Source of the DNA: Muscardinus avellanarius
Taxonomy: Eukaryota > Chordata > Mammalia > Rodentia > Gliridae
Length of the DNA stretch: 64,000 nt
Direction: 5' to 3'
Assembly: GCA_963383645.1 (NCBI GenBank)
Contig: OY726578.1
Span: 20,331,592-20,395,591, forward strand
The position numbers and the translations under genes are program-made. Below the pieces are notes generated by a model. The model was not told the DNA's origin. It saw only the letters and a list, made by a program, of their open reading frames with translations, and searched no databases. Positions 1-12,087 of the stretch are shown one piece after another. Positions within the stretch are counted from its first letter, which is position 1. Every line of letters begins with the position of its first letter.

Positions 1-640
1 AAGGAGTTTAGTGGAGAGTAGAACGCCCTTGAATTCAATCACAGTACCAAAAAATCAGGACTGAGGAGTTCCTTCTGGGCTGGTGGGTCTGCAGAGGCCT
101 GCCCCGTGGTGTAGGGGATTGAAGGCAGGGGCGGCTTCCTTCCGAGAGGAGGGAGGAGAGGCAGGCGCCGCCCTAAGGAAGCACTGGCCCAGCGCGTGTT
201 AAGATCCTGTGTGTGCCTCGCGGTGCGGCCGAGTCACAGATGAGAAAAAAGAGGCCTAGCTGGGCGTGGTGGCGCACGCTTGTAATCCCAGCATTTGGGA
301 GGCTGAGACCGGACAGCCTCAGCTACTACTTAGTGAGGCCCTTTGCAAAATAAAGAATAAAAGCCGGGCGTGGTGGCGCACGCTTGTCATCCCCGCGCTT
401 GGGAGGCGGAGACAGGAGGATTTGAAGCCAGCCGCGCTGGCTTAAGAGACCCTGTTTCCAAATAAAAATATAAAAATAGGTCTGGGAGTGTAGCCCGGAG
501 GTAAAAGGCCTTCCAGGAATCCCAGTACCACCAAAAAGAAAGAAAGAAAGGAGGAAAGAAAGAAAGAAAGAATAAAAAATAGGGTGGGGGTGTAGCTTGG
601 AGGTAGAATGCCCCTGGGTTCCATTCCCAGACCTGCAGAA
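1..640 (+). mobile_element. B1-dID SINE cluster (partial and full copies)
   Basis: dID half at 1-52, B1 part at 259-361, a young-subfamily copy at 362-530, a GAAA-type run, and a dID half at about 575-640. Hallmarks: GGGCGTGGTGGCGCACGCTT, GTAGCTTGGAGGTAGAATGC. Confidence 0.85.
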
Positions 641-651
641 GAGCAGCCGGT

Positions 652-653
652 TT

Positions 654-698
<45 letters not shown>

Positions 699-925
699 GG
701 GTTTTTTGTTTTGTTTTGTTTGCGATACTGGGGATGGAACCCAGCGGCATTCTACCTCCGAGCTACACCCTCAGGTCGATTTTTTATTCTTGATTTTGAA
801 ACAGGGTCTCACTGAGTAGCAGAGGGCCTCGGTAAGCAGCTGAGGCTGGCCGCGAACCTGCGTCTCTCCTGTCTCAGCCTCCCGAATGCTGGGATTATAA
901 GCGGGCGCCACTGCGCCGGCTCCGC
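652..925 (-). mobile_element. (GTT)n run followed by a minus-strand B1-dID SINE
   Basis: About 15 GTT units (654-698), then a full reverse SINE from GGGGATGGAACCCAG to GCGCCGGCT. Confidence 0.85.
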
Positions 926-1703
926 TGGCCTGGTTTAAAGGTGAAGCCCACAGGATTTGCTGCTGGGTTGGGTGGAGGTGGGAGCCAGAGAAAGCTGCCC
1001 TGAGGGCTTTTGGCAAGAGCTGGCAGAGATCAAGGGGCCTCTAGCTGCAGGTGGAAACGATCCCCACCCAGGAGGCACCTGGGCCTGGAGGCCGGCCTCT
1101 AGAGGCTCCTGGGAAGGAGGCAGGGGAGGGGCCTCAGGCGCCAGCAAGCAGGTTGGAGACCCCTGTTACCTGTCACAGCAGCGTCTGGGTTTGGCCCCTC
1201 GTTAGGAAAAACCCTGCAGCCGTGGCACCGGGCAGACACGCGGGTCTGGCCTCTGATCACAGCCGCCCCCGCCGCTGCTTTATTGAGCGTGAGCCTGGCA
1301 GGGCTGTGCCAGGGCCGCCGGGCGGGCGGCGCCATCGGAAGCCAGGTGTCCCTCTACCTTCCTGGCGTGGGAGAGAATGAATGGGGGGCCTGTGTGGCTG
1401 CCAGCGTGCGGGGGGCCGGGCGCCCGGGGCAGCGCGCTCCCAGCACCGCACCAGCCCCGTTCCTTAAGGCAGTTTTTACCGAAGTCGAACAGACATGCAG
1501 GAAGGTGCGGAATCGTAAGTGCCCGGCTCATGGGTTTCTGAGGATGAGTGCGTCCAGATCCAGAGAGACTGGGTGGCCAGCACCTCCGCCCCCAGGGGCC
1601 CCGGCCCCTCCGGGCGCACACATGCCCAGGGTCCGCTGGCACCTCCCACGGATGCCTGGACCCTGCCTCTGCCCTTACGTACAAGGAGCTGTGCCTTAAA
1701 GTG
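926..1703. other. Unique GC-rich intronic sequence
   Basis: No repeat and no splice-supported exon. Open frames here have no recognisable protein. CpG-rich around 1250-1450. Confidence 0.6.
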
Positions 1704-1900
1704 TGTCTGTCTGTCTGTCTGTCTCTCTCTCTTTTGATACTAGGAACTACATCCCCAGCCCTATTTTTTAAAATTTATTATTTATTTACTTATTTATTTA
1801 TTTATTTTTGGGTGGTACTGGGGATGGAACCCAGGGGCAGTCTACCTCTGAGCTACACCCCCAGCCCTATTTTATTTTATTTTATTTCTTTTCTTTTTTC

Positions 1901-1931
<31 letters not shown>

Positions 1932-2347
1932 TTTTTGGTGGTACTGGGGATGGAACTCAGGGGCATTCTATCTCTCTAAGCTATACCCCCAGCACTATTT
2001 TTATTTTAATTTTATTTTTTTAGGTACTGGGGATGGAACCTAGGGACATTCTACCTCCAAGCTACACCCTAAGCCCCCCTCTTTTTTTTTTTTTGTCGTT
2101 CTTTATTTTGAAACCGGGTCTCACTGAGTCCCAAAGGGCGTCACTAAGTAGCTGAGGCTGTCTGCGAACTGCGATCCTCCTGTCTCAGCCTCCCACTGGG
2201 ATGACAAGCGTGCGCCACCACGCCCGGCTTATTTTTCATTTTTGAAACAGGGTCTTGCTAAGTTGCTGAGGCTGGCCTCGAACCTGTGAGCCTTCCGTCT
2301 CAGCCTCCCAAGTCCTGGAATTATAGGCATGCACTGCCACGTCCGGC
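1704..2347 (-). mobile_element. Minus-strand SINE cluster
   Basis: A TGTC run at 1704-1728, three dID fragments (about 1733, 1812, 1936), a full dimer at 2023-2228 and a B1 half at 2229-2345. Confidence 0.8.
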
Positions 2348-2967
2348 ACACACACAGTGTCTCGTGCATTGGCCTTTTGTTTGGGGCTCAGTTTAATATA
2401 TTTGTTATTGCTTAGTCTAATATATCTCTTATTGCTTAGTTTAATTTATGTTATTACGTGTCTTTCTGCGGGCGGAGCGGCGTCTATTTGTAATCGTTGA
2501 CTTTTCCACCGCGCCGTTAATGGGCGTCTGGGTGTTCGCCCGTCACCGTCACCGTCCTGCTGCCGGGCCACTTTGCCGTGTTCTCTCTGGGGGCCGGCGG
2601 GGCGCGCGTCGGGAGCTGGCTGCCAGCCCTGTGCAGCTCCAAAATCACGCTGCTCTCCTCCTGCTCATACACCTTCCATGGCTCCCCAGTACCCAAGTCT
2701 CAGCTTCCCTCCTGGTGCCTGCTGGGTTGGCATGGCGTGTCCTACGGGGGATTCTCCATGAGAGGGCTAAAGTACAAATACAGGTGGCGTGCCCGTATCC
2801 AAAAGTGCAGGCGCCAGAGGTGTTTCAGAGTTCTGAGTTTTTTTTTTTTTCAGATTTTGGAATATTTCCAGATACTTTACCCGTTGGTCTTCTCTAATCC
2901 CAAACTCTGAAAGGCTCCAAAATTTGAAACTTTTTGGGTGTCATTTCAGTGGTCAAAAATTAGGGAT
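2348..2967. other. Unique sequence with a possible old repeat
   Basis: No exon seen. 2820-2955 (CAGATTTTGGAATATTTCC, then CTCCAAAATTTGAAAC) looks like a diverged ancient interspersed repeat that I cannot name. Confidence 0.4.
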
Positions 2968-3554
2968 TTGGGGCCAGGTGTGGTGGCACACACCTATAAT
3001 CCTAGTACTGGGAGGCTGAGACGGGAGGATCACAGGTTCAAGGCCAGCCTTAGCAATTTTGGGAGACCCTCGGCAACCTAGCAAGACCCTACTTCAAAAT
3101 AAAAACTGAAAAGGGATAGACGTAGCTGGGTGTGATGGCACACCCTTATCCCAGCATTTGGGAGGCCGAGACAGGAAGATCGCAGTTCGCAGACAGCCTC
3201 GGCTAGTGAGGCCCTTTGCAACTCAGTGAGACCCTGTTTCAAAATAGGGAATAAAGCCTGGCGTTGTGGTGCACGCTTGTAATCCCAGCATTCGGGAGGC
3301 TGAGACCAGAGGATCGCGGTTCGCGGACAGCCTCGGCTACATAGTGAGGCCCTCTGCAACTCAGTGAGACCCTGTTTCAAAATAAACAATAAAAATTGGG
3401 CAGGGGATGGTGGCTCGGAGGTCAAATGCCTCTGGGTTCCATCCCCAGAGCCGCAAAAACAACAACAACAACAACAAAAAAAAACAATAAAAAAAATAGG
3501 GCTGCGGATGTAACTCAGAGGTAGAATGCCCCTGGGTTCCATCCCCAGTACTGA

Positions 3555-3617
<63 letters not shown>

Positions 3618-3680
3618 GCTAGAGGTATAGTTCAGAGACAGAATGGCCTCTGGGTTTAATGCTCAGTACCAAAAATGGGT
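2968..3680 (+). mobile_element. Plus-strand SINE cluster with a GAAA microsatellite
   Basis: B1 copies from 2972, 3125 and 3252, dID halves near 3400 and 3500, GAAA tract at 3553-3616, and a last dID half to 3670. Confidence 0.8.
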
Positions 3681-3815
3681 TTATGGATTTGGCTTCACAA
3701 ATTAGGGTTGTTTAACCTGTACCAATAATAGTACTACTGATAAACAAATCTAGACATCTCCTGTTAGCCCAGCAGGGTACTAAGAGCTTTACATGAAATA
3801 AAAAATATATATAAA

Positions 3816-4020
3816 GCCAGACATGGTGAGCACACTTGTCATCCCCGCGCTTGGGAGGCTGAGGCAGGAGGATCGCACGGGTTCGAAGCCAGCCTCGGCT
3901 ACTGAGTGAGGCTCTCAGCAACTTAGTGAGACCCTGTTTCCAATAAAGTATAGAATAGGTCTGGGAGTGTAGCCCGGAGGTAGAAAAGCCCCTGGGTTCA
4001 ACCCTCAATACCCCCCCACA
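3816..4020 (+). mobile_element. B1-dID SINE, intermediate subfamily
   Basis: Full dimer with GAGGCTCTCAGCAACTTAG in the left half and GGTCTGGGAGTGTAGCCCGG in the right half. Confidence 0.85.
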
Positions 4021-4061
4021 AATATATATTTAATATAAATATAATAAATATATATATATAT

Positions 4062-4246
4062 ATATTTTGCAGTACTGAGAATTGAGCCCGGTGATGCTTT
4101 ACCACTGAGCTGCACCCCACCCCTTTTTATTTTTTATGTTGAGACAAGTTCTCTTTAAGCTGCCCAGGCAGGTCTTGAATCCGCAGTCCTCTCGCCTCAG
4201 CCTCCTGAGCCGCCAGGGATTCCAGACCTGCACCACCGCGCCCGGC
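4062..4246 (-). mobile_element. Diverged minus-strand SINE
   Basis: Runs from CAGTACTGAGAATTGAGCCC to CACCGCGCCCGGCT. An AT-rich tract precedes it (4021-4061). Confidence 0.75.
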
Positions 4247-4254
4247 TGCATGCC

Positions 4255-4535
4255 AGATCTTATTTAATCCTCACAAAAGCCATACGATACTGCTGCATCC
4301 ATGATTCCCGTGTTTCAGTTAAGGAAGCTGAGGCCTTCAGAGGTCAAGTGTCACAGGGCCAGAGGTCAAGTGTCACACCCAGGGTCACAGGGCCAGAGGT
4401 CAAGTGTCACATCCAGGGTCACAGGGCCAGAGGTCCAGTGTCACACCCAGGGTCACAGGGCCAGAGGTCAAGTGTCACATCCAGGGTCACAGGGCCAGAG
4501 GTCAAGTGTCACACCCAGGGTCACAGAGCCGCCCT
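4255..4535 (-). repeat. MIR fragment containing a 34-bp minisatellite
   Basis: Sequence resembling the reverse strand of MIR (TTTAATCCTCACAA, then GGAAGCTGAGGC) runs into about five copies of a 34-bp unit, GCCAGAGGTCAAGTGTCACA plus CCCAGGGTCACAGG, from about 4356 to 4525. Copies alternate CACACCC and CACATCC. Confidence 0.85.
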
Positions 4536-4755
4536 TGGCTGTGGCCAACTGTGTTCAGCTTTTTTGGTCAGATTTCCCCTCCCGGGTTTGCGCAGACCTT
4601 TCCCCAAGGCCACTGCTGGCTCCGAGAAGGGAGCTCAAGGTCCCCCAAATTATGCAACAAATCTAAAAAGCCACCCCAGCTTCGTGGTTCTGTTCTTTGA
4701 TTTTACACCACATCCTTCATGGGAATGCACCACAAATAGTTAGGAAATTGAGAAA

Positions 4756-5325
4756 ATGGTACTGGGGATTGAACCCAGGGGCATTCTACCTCTGAGCTAC
4801 ACCCCAGTCCTTTTAATCAATTAACTTATTTTTATTTTGTAACAGGGTCTTGCTAGGTTCGTTAGAGTCTCACTACTTGCTGAGGCTGTCCTGGAACCTG
4901 CAATCCTCCTGTCTCAGCCTCCCAAGTACTGGGATTACAGATTTGTGCCACCACGCCCAGATTTTTTACTTTATTTATTTATGTTTTGGCGGTGCTGGGG
5001 ATAAAACGGGGGGGGGGGCATTTTACCTTTGAGCCAAACCCCCAGCCCTATCTTATTTTTTATTTATTTTTATTATTTATTTTTTATCTCACTAAGTTGC
5101 TGAGAGGCTCACAAAATAGCTGAGGCTGGCCTCAGAACCTGCCATCCTCCTCTTAGCCTCCCAAGTCCTGGGATGACAGGCATGTGCCACTACCACTGCT
5201 CCCTGCTGGTTTTATTTTATTTATTTTTATTTTTATTTTATTTTATTTGCAGTTCTGGGGATTGAACGCAGGGCCTCACATATGCTAGGCACGTGCTTTT
5301 CCACTGCTTTCTTCTTTATTTTGAA

Positions 5326-5370
<45 letters not shown>

Positions 5371-5913
5371 GAGGATGGAACCCAGGGGTATTATACCTCT
5401 GAGCTACACCCTCAGCCTTATTTTTTAGTCTTTTAATTGTTGAAACCGGGTATCACTGAGTTGTGAGTGGCCTCGCTAAGTAGCTGAGGCTGTCTACCGC
5501 GATCCTCCGGTCTCAGACTCCCAAATGCTGGGATTACAAGTGTGTGCCACCACACCCGGCTTCTTCTTTCTTTCTTTCTTTTTATTTATTTTATTTTTTT
5601 GTGTGTATGTGGTGCTGGGGGTGGAACCCAGGGGCTTTCTACCTTTGGGATATATTCCCAGACCTATTTTATACTTTATTTGGAAATAGGGTCTCACTGA
5701 GTAACTGAGGCTGGCTTCAGACCTGTGTGATCCTCCTGTCTCAGCCTCTCAAAAGCTGGGATTACAAGCGTGCGCCACCACGCCCGGCTTCTTCTTTATT
5801 TTGAAACAGGGTCTCACTAAATTGCGGAGAGCCTTGCTAAGTAGCTGAGGCTGGCTTCGAACCGGCGATCCTCCCAAGTCCTGGGATTCCAGGGTGCACC
5901 ACCACACCCAGCC
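4756..5913 (-). mobile_element. Minus-strand SINE cluster with (GT)n
   Basis: Dimers at about 4756-4965, 4985-5212, 5367-5562 and 5600-5790, and a B1 half at 5791-5913. An older ID-like piece sits at 5250-5305 and a GT tract at 5325-5366. Confidence 0.8.
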
Positions 5914-7069
5914 ATTTTAAGGGGTGTGTCTTCAGAGCCTTCCCCGCCCAGTAACCTTCTTATCACCTGGGTATCTCCCAGCTTTTCTATTTCTTGGCCC
6001 TATTAACGACTCCCTAATTAGAGATGGTGAAGAATTAATAGCCTCAGGCCCGCGCAGTCTTTCTCCCGCCTCCCAGAACACTGGGCTGTCTTCACCGCCA
6101 GCCCCAGAGGCAGGCAGTCTAGCCTTACTTTACAGGTGTAGAAACCGAGGCCGTTGCGTTTTTCCATCCCGGCTTCATGTCGTGGCAGAGCCACGCACGG
6201 CCCGGGTCCCTCACCTACGCCCTGAGCCGCTGGGCCACCGTGGCGCGGGCCTCAGCTCCTGTATTCCCACAGTCTTGGGTGTCCTCGGGGACAGCGAGGG
6301 AGCAGGGTGCTGACGCAGGAAGGAAGGGAGTCCGAGGAAGCCAGAGTGGCCGGGGGTTGTCAGAAGACAACCATAGCCAAAGAAAGCGCGAGAGGGCACA
6401 GAAGAACCTGCCTGCGGGATTTGCTGGAGGAATTTGCTGGCAGGCCGCCTCCGCTGGTTTCCCCAGCCTGCCGAGCGCAGGCAGCCTGTGCATTGGGGAC
6501 GCGGGGCTGTTTCTGCCCCTTCGGGGTGTTTAGGATGCCAGGGGTCTGCTCCTTCCACCCTGAGCCCTTCAGCCTCCTGTCGCCCTTAATACCACCAAAA
6601 ACTGAACAAGTCAACCAAGCCTTAGCCGTGAGTGCCGGCTTCAGGCGGAGTTTGGCACGGTGCGCCCGTTCAGGCATCAAATCAAAGGCGGTTCTAGCGG
6701 TTGAGGCTGGTGCCTCCCAGGAGAGGGAGGTGGAGGCCAGCCTCCTCCTGCAAATCAGTGTTGGGGGAAACTGAGTCCCGGAGTGGCAGGAGAGAGGCCT
6801 GGCGCTTTAGGGATGGGGCAAAGACCCAGGCCCGCATCCTCTTCGTCTTCTGCTGTGGAACGCGCTCTCTGTTCTGTGATCCAGGTTGGCTGTCAGGCCT
6901 CAAGGACACCTGCTTGGTGACAGGGCTTTGATGGGAAGGGGACTGAGCGTGGCCATAGCCTCTCAGGACACCCGGGGGGAGGCTGGTGCTATCAGAGTCG
7001 GGGCTTTGCCCTCCCCAGGGAGCTGTGCACCTGTGTCCTGCTCTCTGGGACTCATGGGCGCCTCACCAG
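5914..7069. other. Unique intronic sequence
   Basis: No exon or young repeat seen. A MIR-like snippet (TTTACAGGTGTAGAAACCGAGG) lies near 6128-6152. Open frames up to 155 codons lack recognisable domains. Confidence 0.55.
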
Positions 7070-7070
7070 G

Positions 7071-7585
7071 CACGATGGTGCATGTTTGATGCCAGTGTGA
7101 GGCTGAGACAGGAGAATCACAGGTTCGAGGCCAGCCTCAGCAACTTAGACCCTGTTTCCAAATAAAGAAATAAAGCCAGGCGCAGTGGTGCACGCCTATA
7201 ATCCCAGTACTTGGGGGCGCTGAGCCAGGATTGCAGGTTCGAGGCCAACCTTAGCACCTTAGAAAGACCCTGTTTCAAAGTAAAAAAGAATAAATAAGCC
7301 GGGCATGGTGGCGCATGGTTGTAATCCCAGTACTTGGGAGGCTGAGACAGGAGGATCATGGTTCACGGCCAACCTCAATTACTTAGTGAGGCCCTCTGCA
7401 ACTTAGCGAGACCCTGTTTCAAAATAAAGGACAAAATACAGGGCAGGGGATGTAGCTCGGAGGTAGAACGCCCCTGGGTTCCATTCCCAGTACCACAAAA
7501 ATAAATTAATAAACAAGCCAACAGATAAAGGGCTGAGGGTGTAGCTCAGAGGTAGAACACCCCAGCGTTCAATTCCCGGGACCGC
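7071..7585 (+). mobile_element. Plus-strand SINE cluster
   Basis: Two partial B1 halves, a full dimer (about 7297-7496) and a dID half ending with a tRNA-like B box (GTTCAATTCCC) near 7568. Confidence 0.8.
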
Positions 7586-7919
7586 ATTAAATGGAGGAGC
7601 CTTGTATATAACAACAGACAGATGCAGCTGAGCCTGTGTGAGCCTCGGGGTTTGAGAGTCCGGCCTCAGCCTCGGTGTCGGCCTTGTCCTGTTCCTGGCT
7701 GCTGTGTGCCTCTGTACAGGGAAACTAACCTCACACGACCTTGGGTCTAAGTTGCAGCCACCAGGTGCCGCCCTCAGAGGCCTGGGAGGAGCCGGAGGTG
7801 CGGGCTCGCTGGGCCCTTAGCTCAGTGCCGGCGAGAGCAGCTCACCACTCCGTGCTCACCGTTGGTTGCAGAAGCCACAGTTCACCAGGACCGTCTCCCG
7901 TGTCTCCTGCAGACAGCCC

Positions 7920-8110
7920 TGCGGGCCCTGTGTTACAGACAAGGAAACCAAGGCTCAGACAGGCCGGGTGAGTGGCCCCGAGCTGCCCAGCGGGGAGCAG
8001 CCGAGCCCCAAGGCCCCTGCCGCCTGACCCTGGCCCCGGGCGGCTGCGTCACCACGGCTGCACACTGTGTGATGTGTGGCGTATACAGCAAGTGCTTAAT
8101 AAATGCGCGC
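7920..8110. repeat. MIR fragments
   Basis: 7925-8000 resembles reverse MIR (ACAAGGAAACCAAGGCTCAG). 8085-8106 resembles the forward MIR tail (AGTGCTTAATAAATGC). Old and diverged. Confidence 0.65.
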
Positions 8111-8419
8111 TTCAAAGCAGAAGTTGCCGCGAGCTTTCCTTAGGCTAGTCAGGGCAGAGTGACCCAGAAGGAAGCCGCTTCTGACGTATTGTGTGCGTTT
8201 CCTCAGGAACTCTCGGCTGGGGGACTTCCCGCAAAGCGTGCGTGTGAATTCTATCTCAAAGCTGCTGGGAGAAAATCTAATTTATGCCCTCCAAATTCCC
8301 CGAATATAGTGTATTGAAATTATAAATGAAGACAGGCTCGGTATTGCCAAGTCCCTGTTCCCTTCCACCCATTACCGGGCCTCTTTAAAAAATTAGATGA
8401 TTCTGTTTGTTGTGGGTTT

Positions 8420-8536
8420 CTTTTCTTTTTTTTTCTTTGCATTCAGCTGCAGATGCTGGCTTTGAACCTGCGACCCTCCTGTCTCAGACAGCCTCCCAAG
8501 TACTGGGATTACAAGCATGTGCCACCACGCCTGGCA
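8420..8536 (-). mobile_element. Minus-strand B1 half
   Basis: From TTTGAACCTGCGACCCTCCT to GCCACCACGCCTGGC. Confidence 0.75.
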
Positions 8537-8801
8537 TTGTTTTCATTCATCTAAAAACACACACAATCAATTGTTGAACATGGCAAAAGGTCCAGGGAGG
8601 AAGGAGACAGGAGATGGGTTTTATTGGGATAAAACTTAACAGCGAGGTGTCTCCAGGAAAGGCTGGAGCCTGTGTCCACTTCAGAGACTAGATGCTCATA
8701 TAGGTTGTTGAAGGGATAGTCTCTCGGGCCAGGCAGAGCAGGGCCAGCCATTGCTGGGGAGGTGTGAAGGGAGCTGTTTTGGGGTTGTTAAAGCTGAATT
8801 G

Positions 8802-9003
8802 AAGCCGGGCGTGGTGGCGCACTGTCATCCCGGCATTCAGGAGGCTGAGACAGGAGGATCGCGGTTTGCGGCCAGCCTCAGCTACTTAGTGAGGCCCTCT
8901 GCAACTCAGTGAGACCCTGTTTCCAAATAAAGAATAAAAAATAAGGCTGGGGGGGTGTAGCTCGGAGGTAGAATGCCCCTGGGTTCCATCCTCAGTACCA
9001 AAA
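8802..9003 (+). mobile_element. Full B1-dID SINE
   Basis: Complete dimer from GAAGCCGGGCGTGGTGGCGC to GGTTCCATCCTCAGTACC. Confidence 0.9.
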
Positions 9004-9751
9004 AAAATAGAGAGAGACAGCCGCCAGACACACACAGACACACAGAGGTGGGTTCCCTCTTCTCTCTCCCCCCCCCACCAGCTGTGTGGCTTTGGACTGG
9101 ACGCCTTCCCTCTCTGGACTCCAGTAAGGGGATGGTTAATAAAGAGCCCTGGATGGAGCCCTGGGAGGCTCATAAAGACAAAATGCCCATCTGTAGAGCC
9201 CGCAGCTCAGTGACCATGCGCCTTCTCTCCCTCCCAGCCCCTGGTGCCAGCATGGGAGGTCTCTGATCCTGGTCTCTCCCCCTGGGCGGGGGGAAGGGTG
9301 GGGCCCAGAGGGTGGGGCGGGGTGGCGGCTGCGTGTTGGAGTGTTTGGGGGACACGTGTGCGCTGGGCCCCTGTCCCAGGCCACTTAGTAATGCAGTGAC
9401 CCGCTTCCTCCGGGCTCTGTGCGCTCCCAGCTCGCCCTCCCCTGGGGCCGTTTCCCCTGGGAACCTCTCCATCTGCCCAGCTCGGAGATGCCACGCTGAT
9501 CTAGAAAGTTCAGAGGAGTCAGAGCCCAAACGGCGCCTCCTTGTCTGTGCCTAGTGGAGTGTGTCTGCCTGTCTTCGGGCACGCTTGGGACCTCTCACCA
9601 GTACTGGAGCCAGCCTCCTCGTGCCCCCCAGCGGGAGCCCAGCCGGTGCCCAGCGCCCACCTGTGGAATGAACGGGTCTGCATTCAGGGCCAAATGGATC
9701 CCGCAGCTCTTTGGGGGAGCTCACAAGTCAGTCAAAAGAGGAAACAGGCCC

Positions 9752-10088
9752 AGGCGGGGTGACACTAGCTTGTAATCCCAGCATTCGGGAGGCTGAGACC
9801 GGAAGTTTATGGTTCGAGGACAGCCTCAGCTACTTAGCGAGGCCCTCTGCGACTCAGTGAGACCCGGTTTCAAAAATAAAAAGACTAAGCCCGGCGTGGT
9901 GGCGCACGCTTGTAATCCCAGCACTTGGGAGGCTGAGACAGGAGGATCGCATTTTGAGGACAGCCTCAGCTGCTTAGTGAGGCCCTCTGCAACTCAGTGA
10001 GACCCAGTTTCAAAATAAAGAATAAAAACTAGGGCTGGGAGTGTCGCTCAGAGGTAGAATGCCCCTGGGTTCCACCCCCAGTACTGCA
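9752..10088 (+). mobile_element. Two tandem plus-strand SINEs
   Basis: A B1 half (9752-9885), then a full dimer (9890-10086). Confidence 0.85.
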
Positions 10089-10314
10089 ATCTCCAAGCTG
10101 CAGGCCAGGGGCCACCACACCAAGCACGGTATCTTGGGGACAAGGCCACGTTTGCAAAGTGACCCCCCCCTTTTTTTTTTTTTGCTTACCCTTGTGGCTT
10201 CTGCTAATCACGCCATCTCCCATAGCCGGGACGTTCCTCGCTGCTCAACTGAGATGAAATTGCCCCCCTCCCCGAAGGCTTCCTGCATAGATAGCGCCTA
10301 CCCCCATCCGTGCT

Positions 10315-10420
10315 TCTCAGCATGCCTGTTCAGAGATGAAGGCACCAGGGGGCCCAGAGAGGTTAAGGGACGCGTGAAGGTCACACAGGTCCTGGCTGGG
10401 GCAGCTGGGATGTGAACGCC
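10315..10420 (-). repeat. MIR fragment
   Basis: Core-like match: CAGAGAGGTTAAGGGACGCG, then AAGGTCACACAGG and GGGATGTGAAC. A second MIR tail (GTGCTTAATAAGTGCTAG) lies at 10736-10753. Confidence 0.7.
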
Positions 10421-10765
10421 AGCGCGCTGGGCTGGTACGGTGCCCTGCACACAGCGGGGGAAAATACCAGTCCCTTTCGATTTTACCACACAGCAAGACC
10501 ATGTGATGGCACCAGGCAAGTATGTTTTTTGGAGAAAAATAGCTGCCGCCGCCGCGCCCCTGAAAGTATTTCGAGTCTGTTTTTTGTCTTTTTCTTCCCT
10601 GTGGCAAATTCGCCCTGGTCCATAAAGTGGAGAACGCGGCGCCCCTCGTTCCCCACCGCACCGTTCCAGGGCGCTAATGTGGCGATGGGGGAGTCAGCGC
10701 CTGGAAAGCCCTTGGTTTGGTGCAGGTATACAGTGGTGCTTAATAAGTGCTAGCTTCTTTAGTGT

Positions 10766-11098
10766 GTGTGTGGTACTGGGGGTGGAACCCAGAGGCTTTC
10801 TACCTCCAGGCTATACTCCCAGACCTATTTTATACTTTATTTAGAAACAGGGTCTCACTAAGTTGCCGAGAGCCTCACTCAGTAGCCGAGGCTGGCTTCG
10901 AACCTGTGTGAGCCTCCTGTCTCAGCCTCCCAAGCGCGGGGATTACAAGCGTGCGCCACCACGCCTGGCCTTTGTTTTTTTTATTTTACTTTGAAACAGG
11001 GTCTCTCTAAGTTGCTGAGCTGGCTTCAAGCCTGCGATCCTCCTGTCCCAGCCTCTCAAGTACTGGGATTACAAGCATGTACTCCAAGCCCAGCTAGT
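10766..11098 (-). mobile_element. Minus-strand SINE pair
   Basis: Dimer at 10766-10970 and B1 half at 10985-11095. Confidence 0.8.
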
Positions 11099-11984
11099 CG
11101 CCCCCCCCCCCCCGCCCCAGTATTTTCCCTTTGGGCTTGGCTGAGTCCGGAGCCGCAGAACCCAATTTACAGAGGGCTGACTGTGCAAATCCCTGTTGGG
11201 TCAAGGCCGCGCCAAGACAGGCCCTGCGCGGCCTCGCGTGCCCAGCCTTGTGCTTTGATCTGTGATCCCGCACGGGAGCCACCGGCCACCCACTGTGGGT
11301 TCCAGACTTGAAATATAGCCGACGCTAACCAGAAGCCAGAGTTCAAATTGTATCCAGTGTGGCCAGATTCACCTGCCAGTAGCTTCGTGATTCTGATGGC
11401 GACTTGCTGATGTCAAAGGCATGCAGCCTACGGAGACTCTTAACTGCCCTGTGCCCTCGATCCCCAAGGGCCTGCGTTCCTGGAGGGGCGGGCGGCCGGG
11501 GCGCAGGCCGAGGAGGCCCCCAGGCTGCCCGGCCGTCGGCACGCTGGCGTCTCAAGGGCAGCCCGAGGGCAGCGGCCCGTGCCATCCTGCCTCTGGGAGA
11601 GCGCCAAGTCCTCCAATGCGTGTTCTTTGTCCGGGCAGCGTAGGCCTGGAAGCGGGCCACCCGGGACCCACGGTGCCGGCCCAGGATTGTGTAGCGCGTG
11701 GGGTGCGGGACGGCTCGCCGTCTGGGTCTCCGTGTACTGACCCGGCCGGTGTCTCAGGAATAGGAAAAACAGAGGCAAAGAGAAAGAGTGAGTTGGAAGG
11801 AAGGAAGGAAGGGAGGAGAGAGAGGCAGACAGCAGCTCACAGCCAGCTTACTGCCTTCGGGGCCCACGTTACTGTCACCATGGCTGCCAGTGCTGCTGAC
11901 GCCCCGTAAGTGCCCACTGCCATCTCGCTGGAGTATCCAAACAAACTCCCCCCCCCCCATTTTTTTTTATTTTTTTATTTTTTT

Positions 11985-12048
11985 TGTGTGTGTATGCTGG
12001 GGATTGAACCCATGGTGCATTCTACCTTTGAGCTAAGGCTTCAGCCAT

Positions 12049-12087
<39 letters not shown>

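Noticed and set aside
442..815. Poly-Thr, poly-Leu and poly-Val frames over the GTT tract
   Set aside because: Translations of a (GTT)n microsatellite between two SINEs.
4301..4743. Three overlapping frames with a repeated GHRARGQVSHPGSQ-like motif
   Set aside because: A 34-bp unit is not a multiple of three, so each frame shows a shifted repeat. It is a minisatellite, not a repeat protein.
7531..7583. tRNA-like A and B boxes
   Set aside because: They belong to the dID half of a SINE, with no full cloverleaf or acceptor stem.
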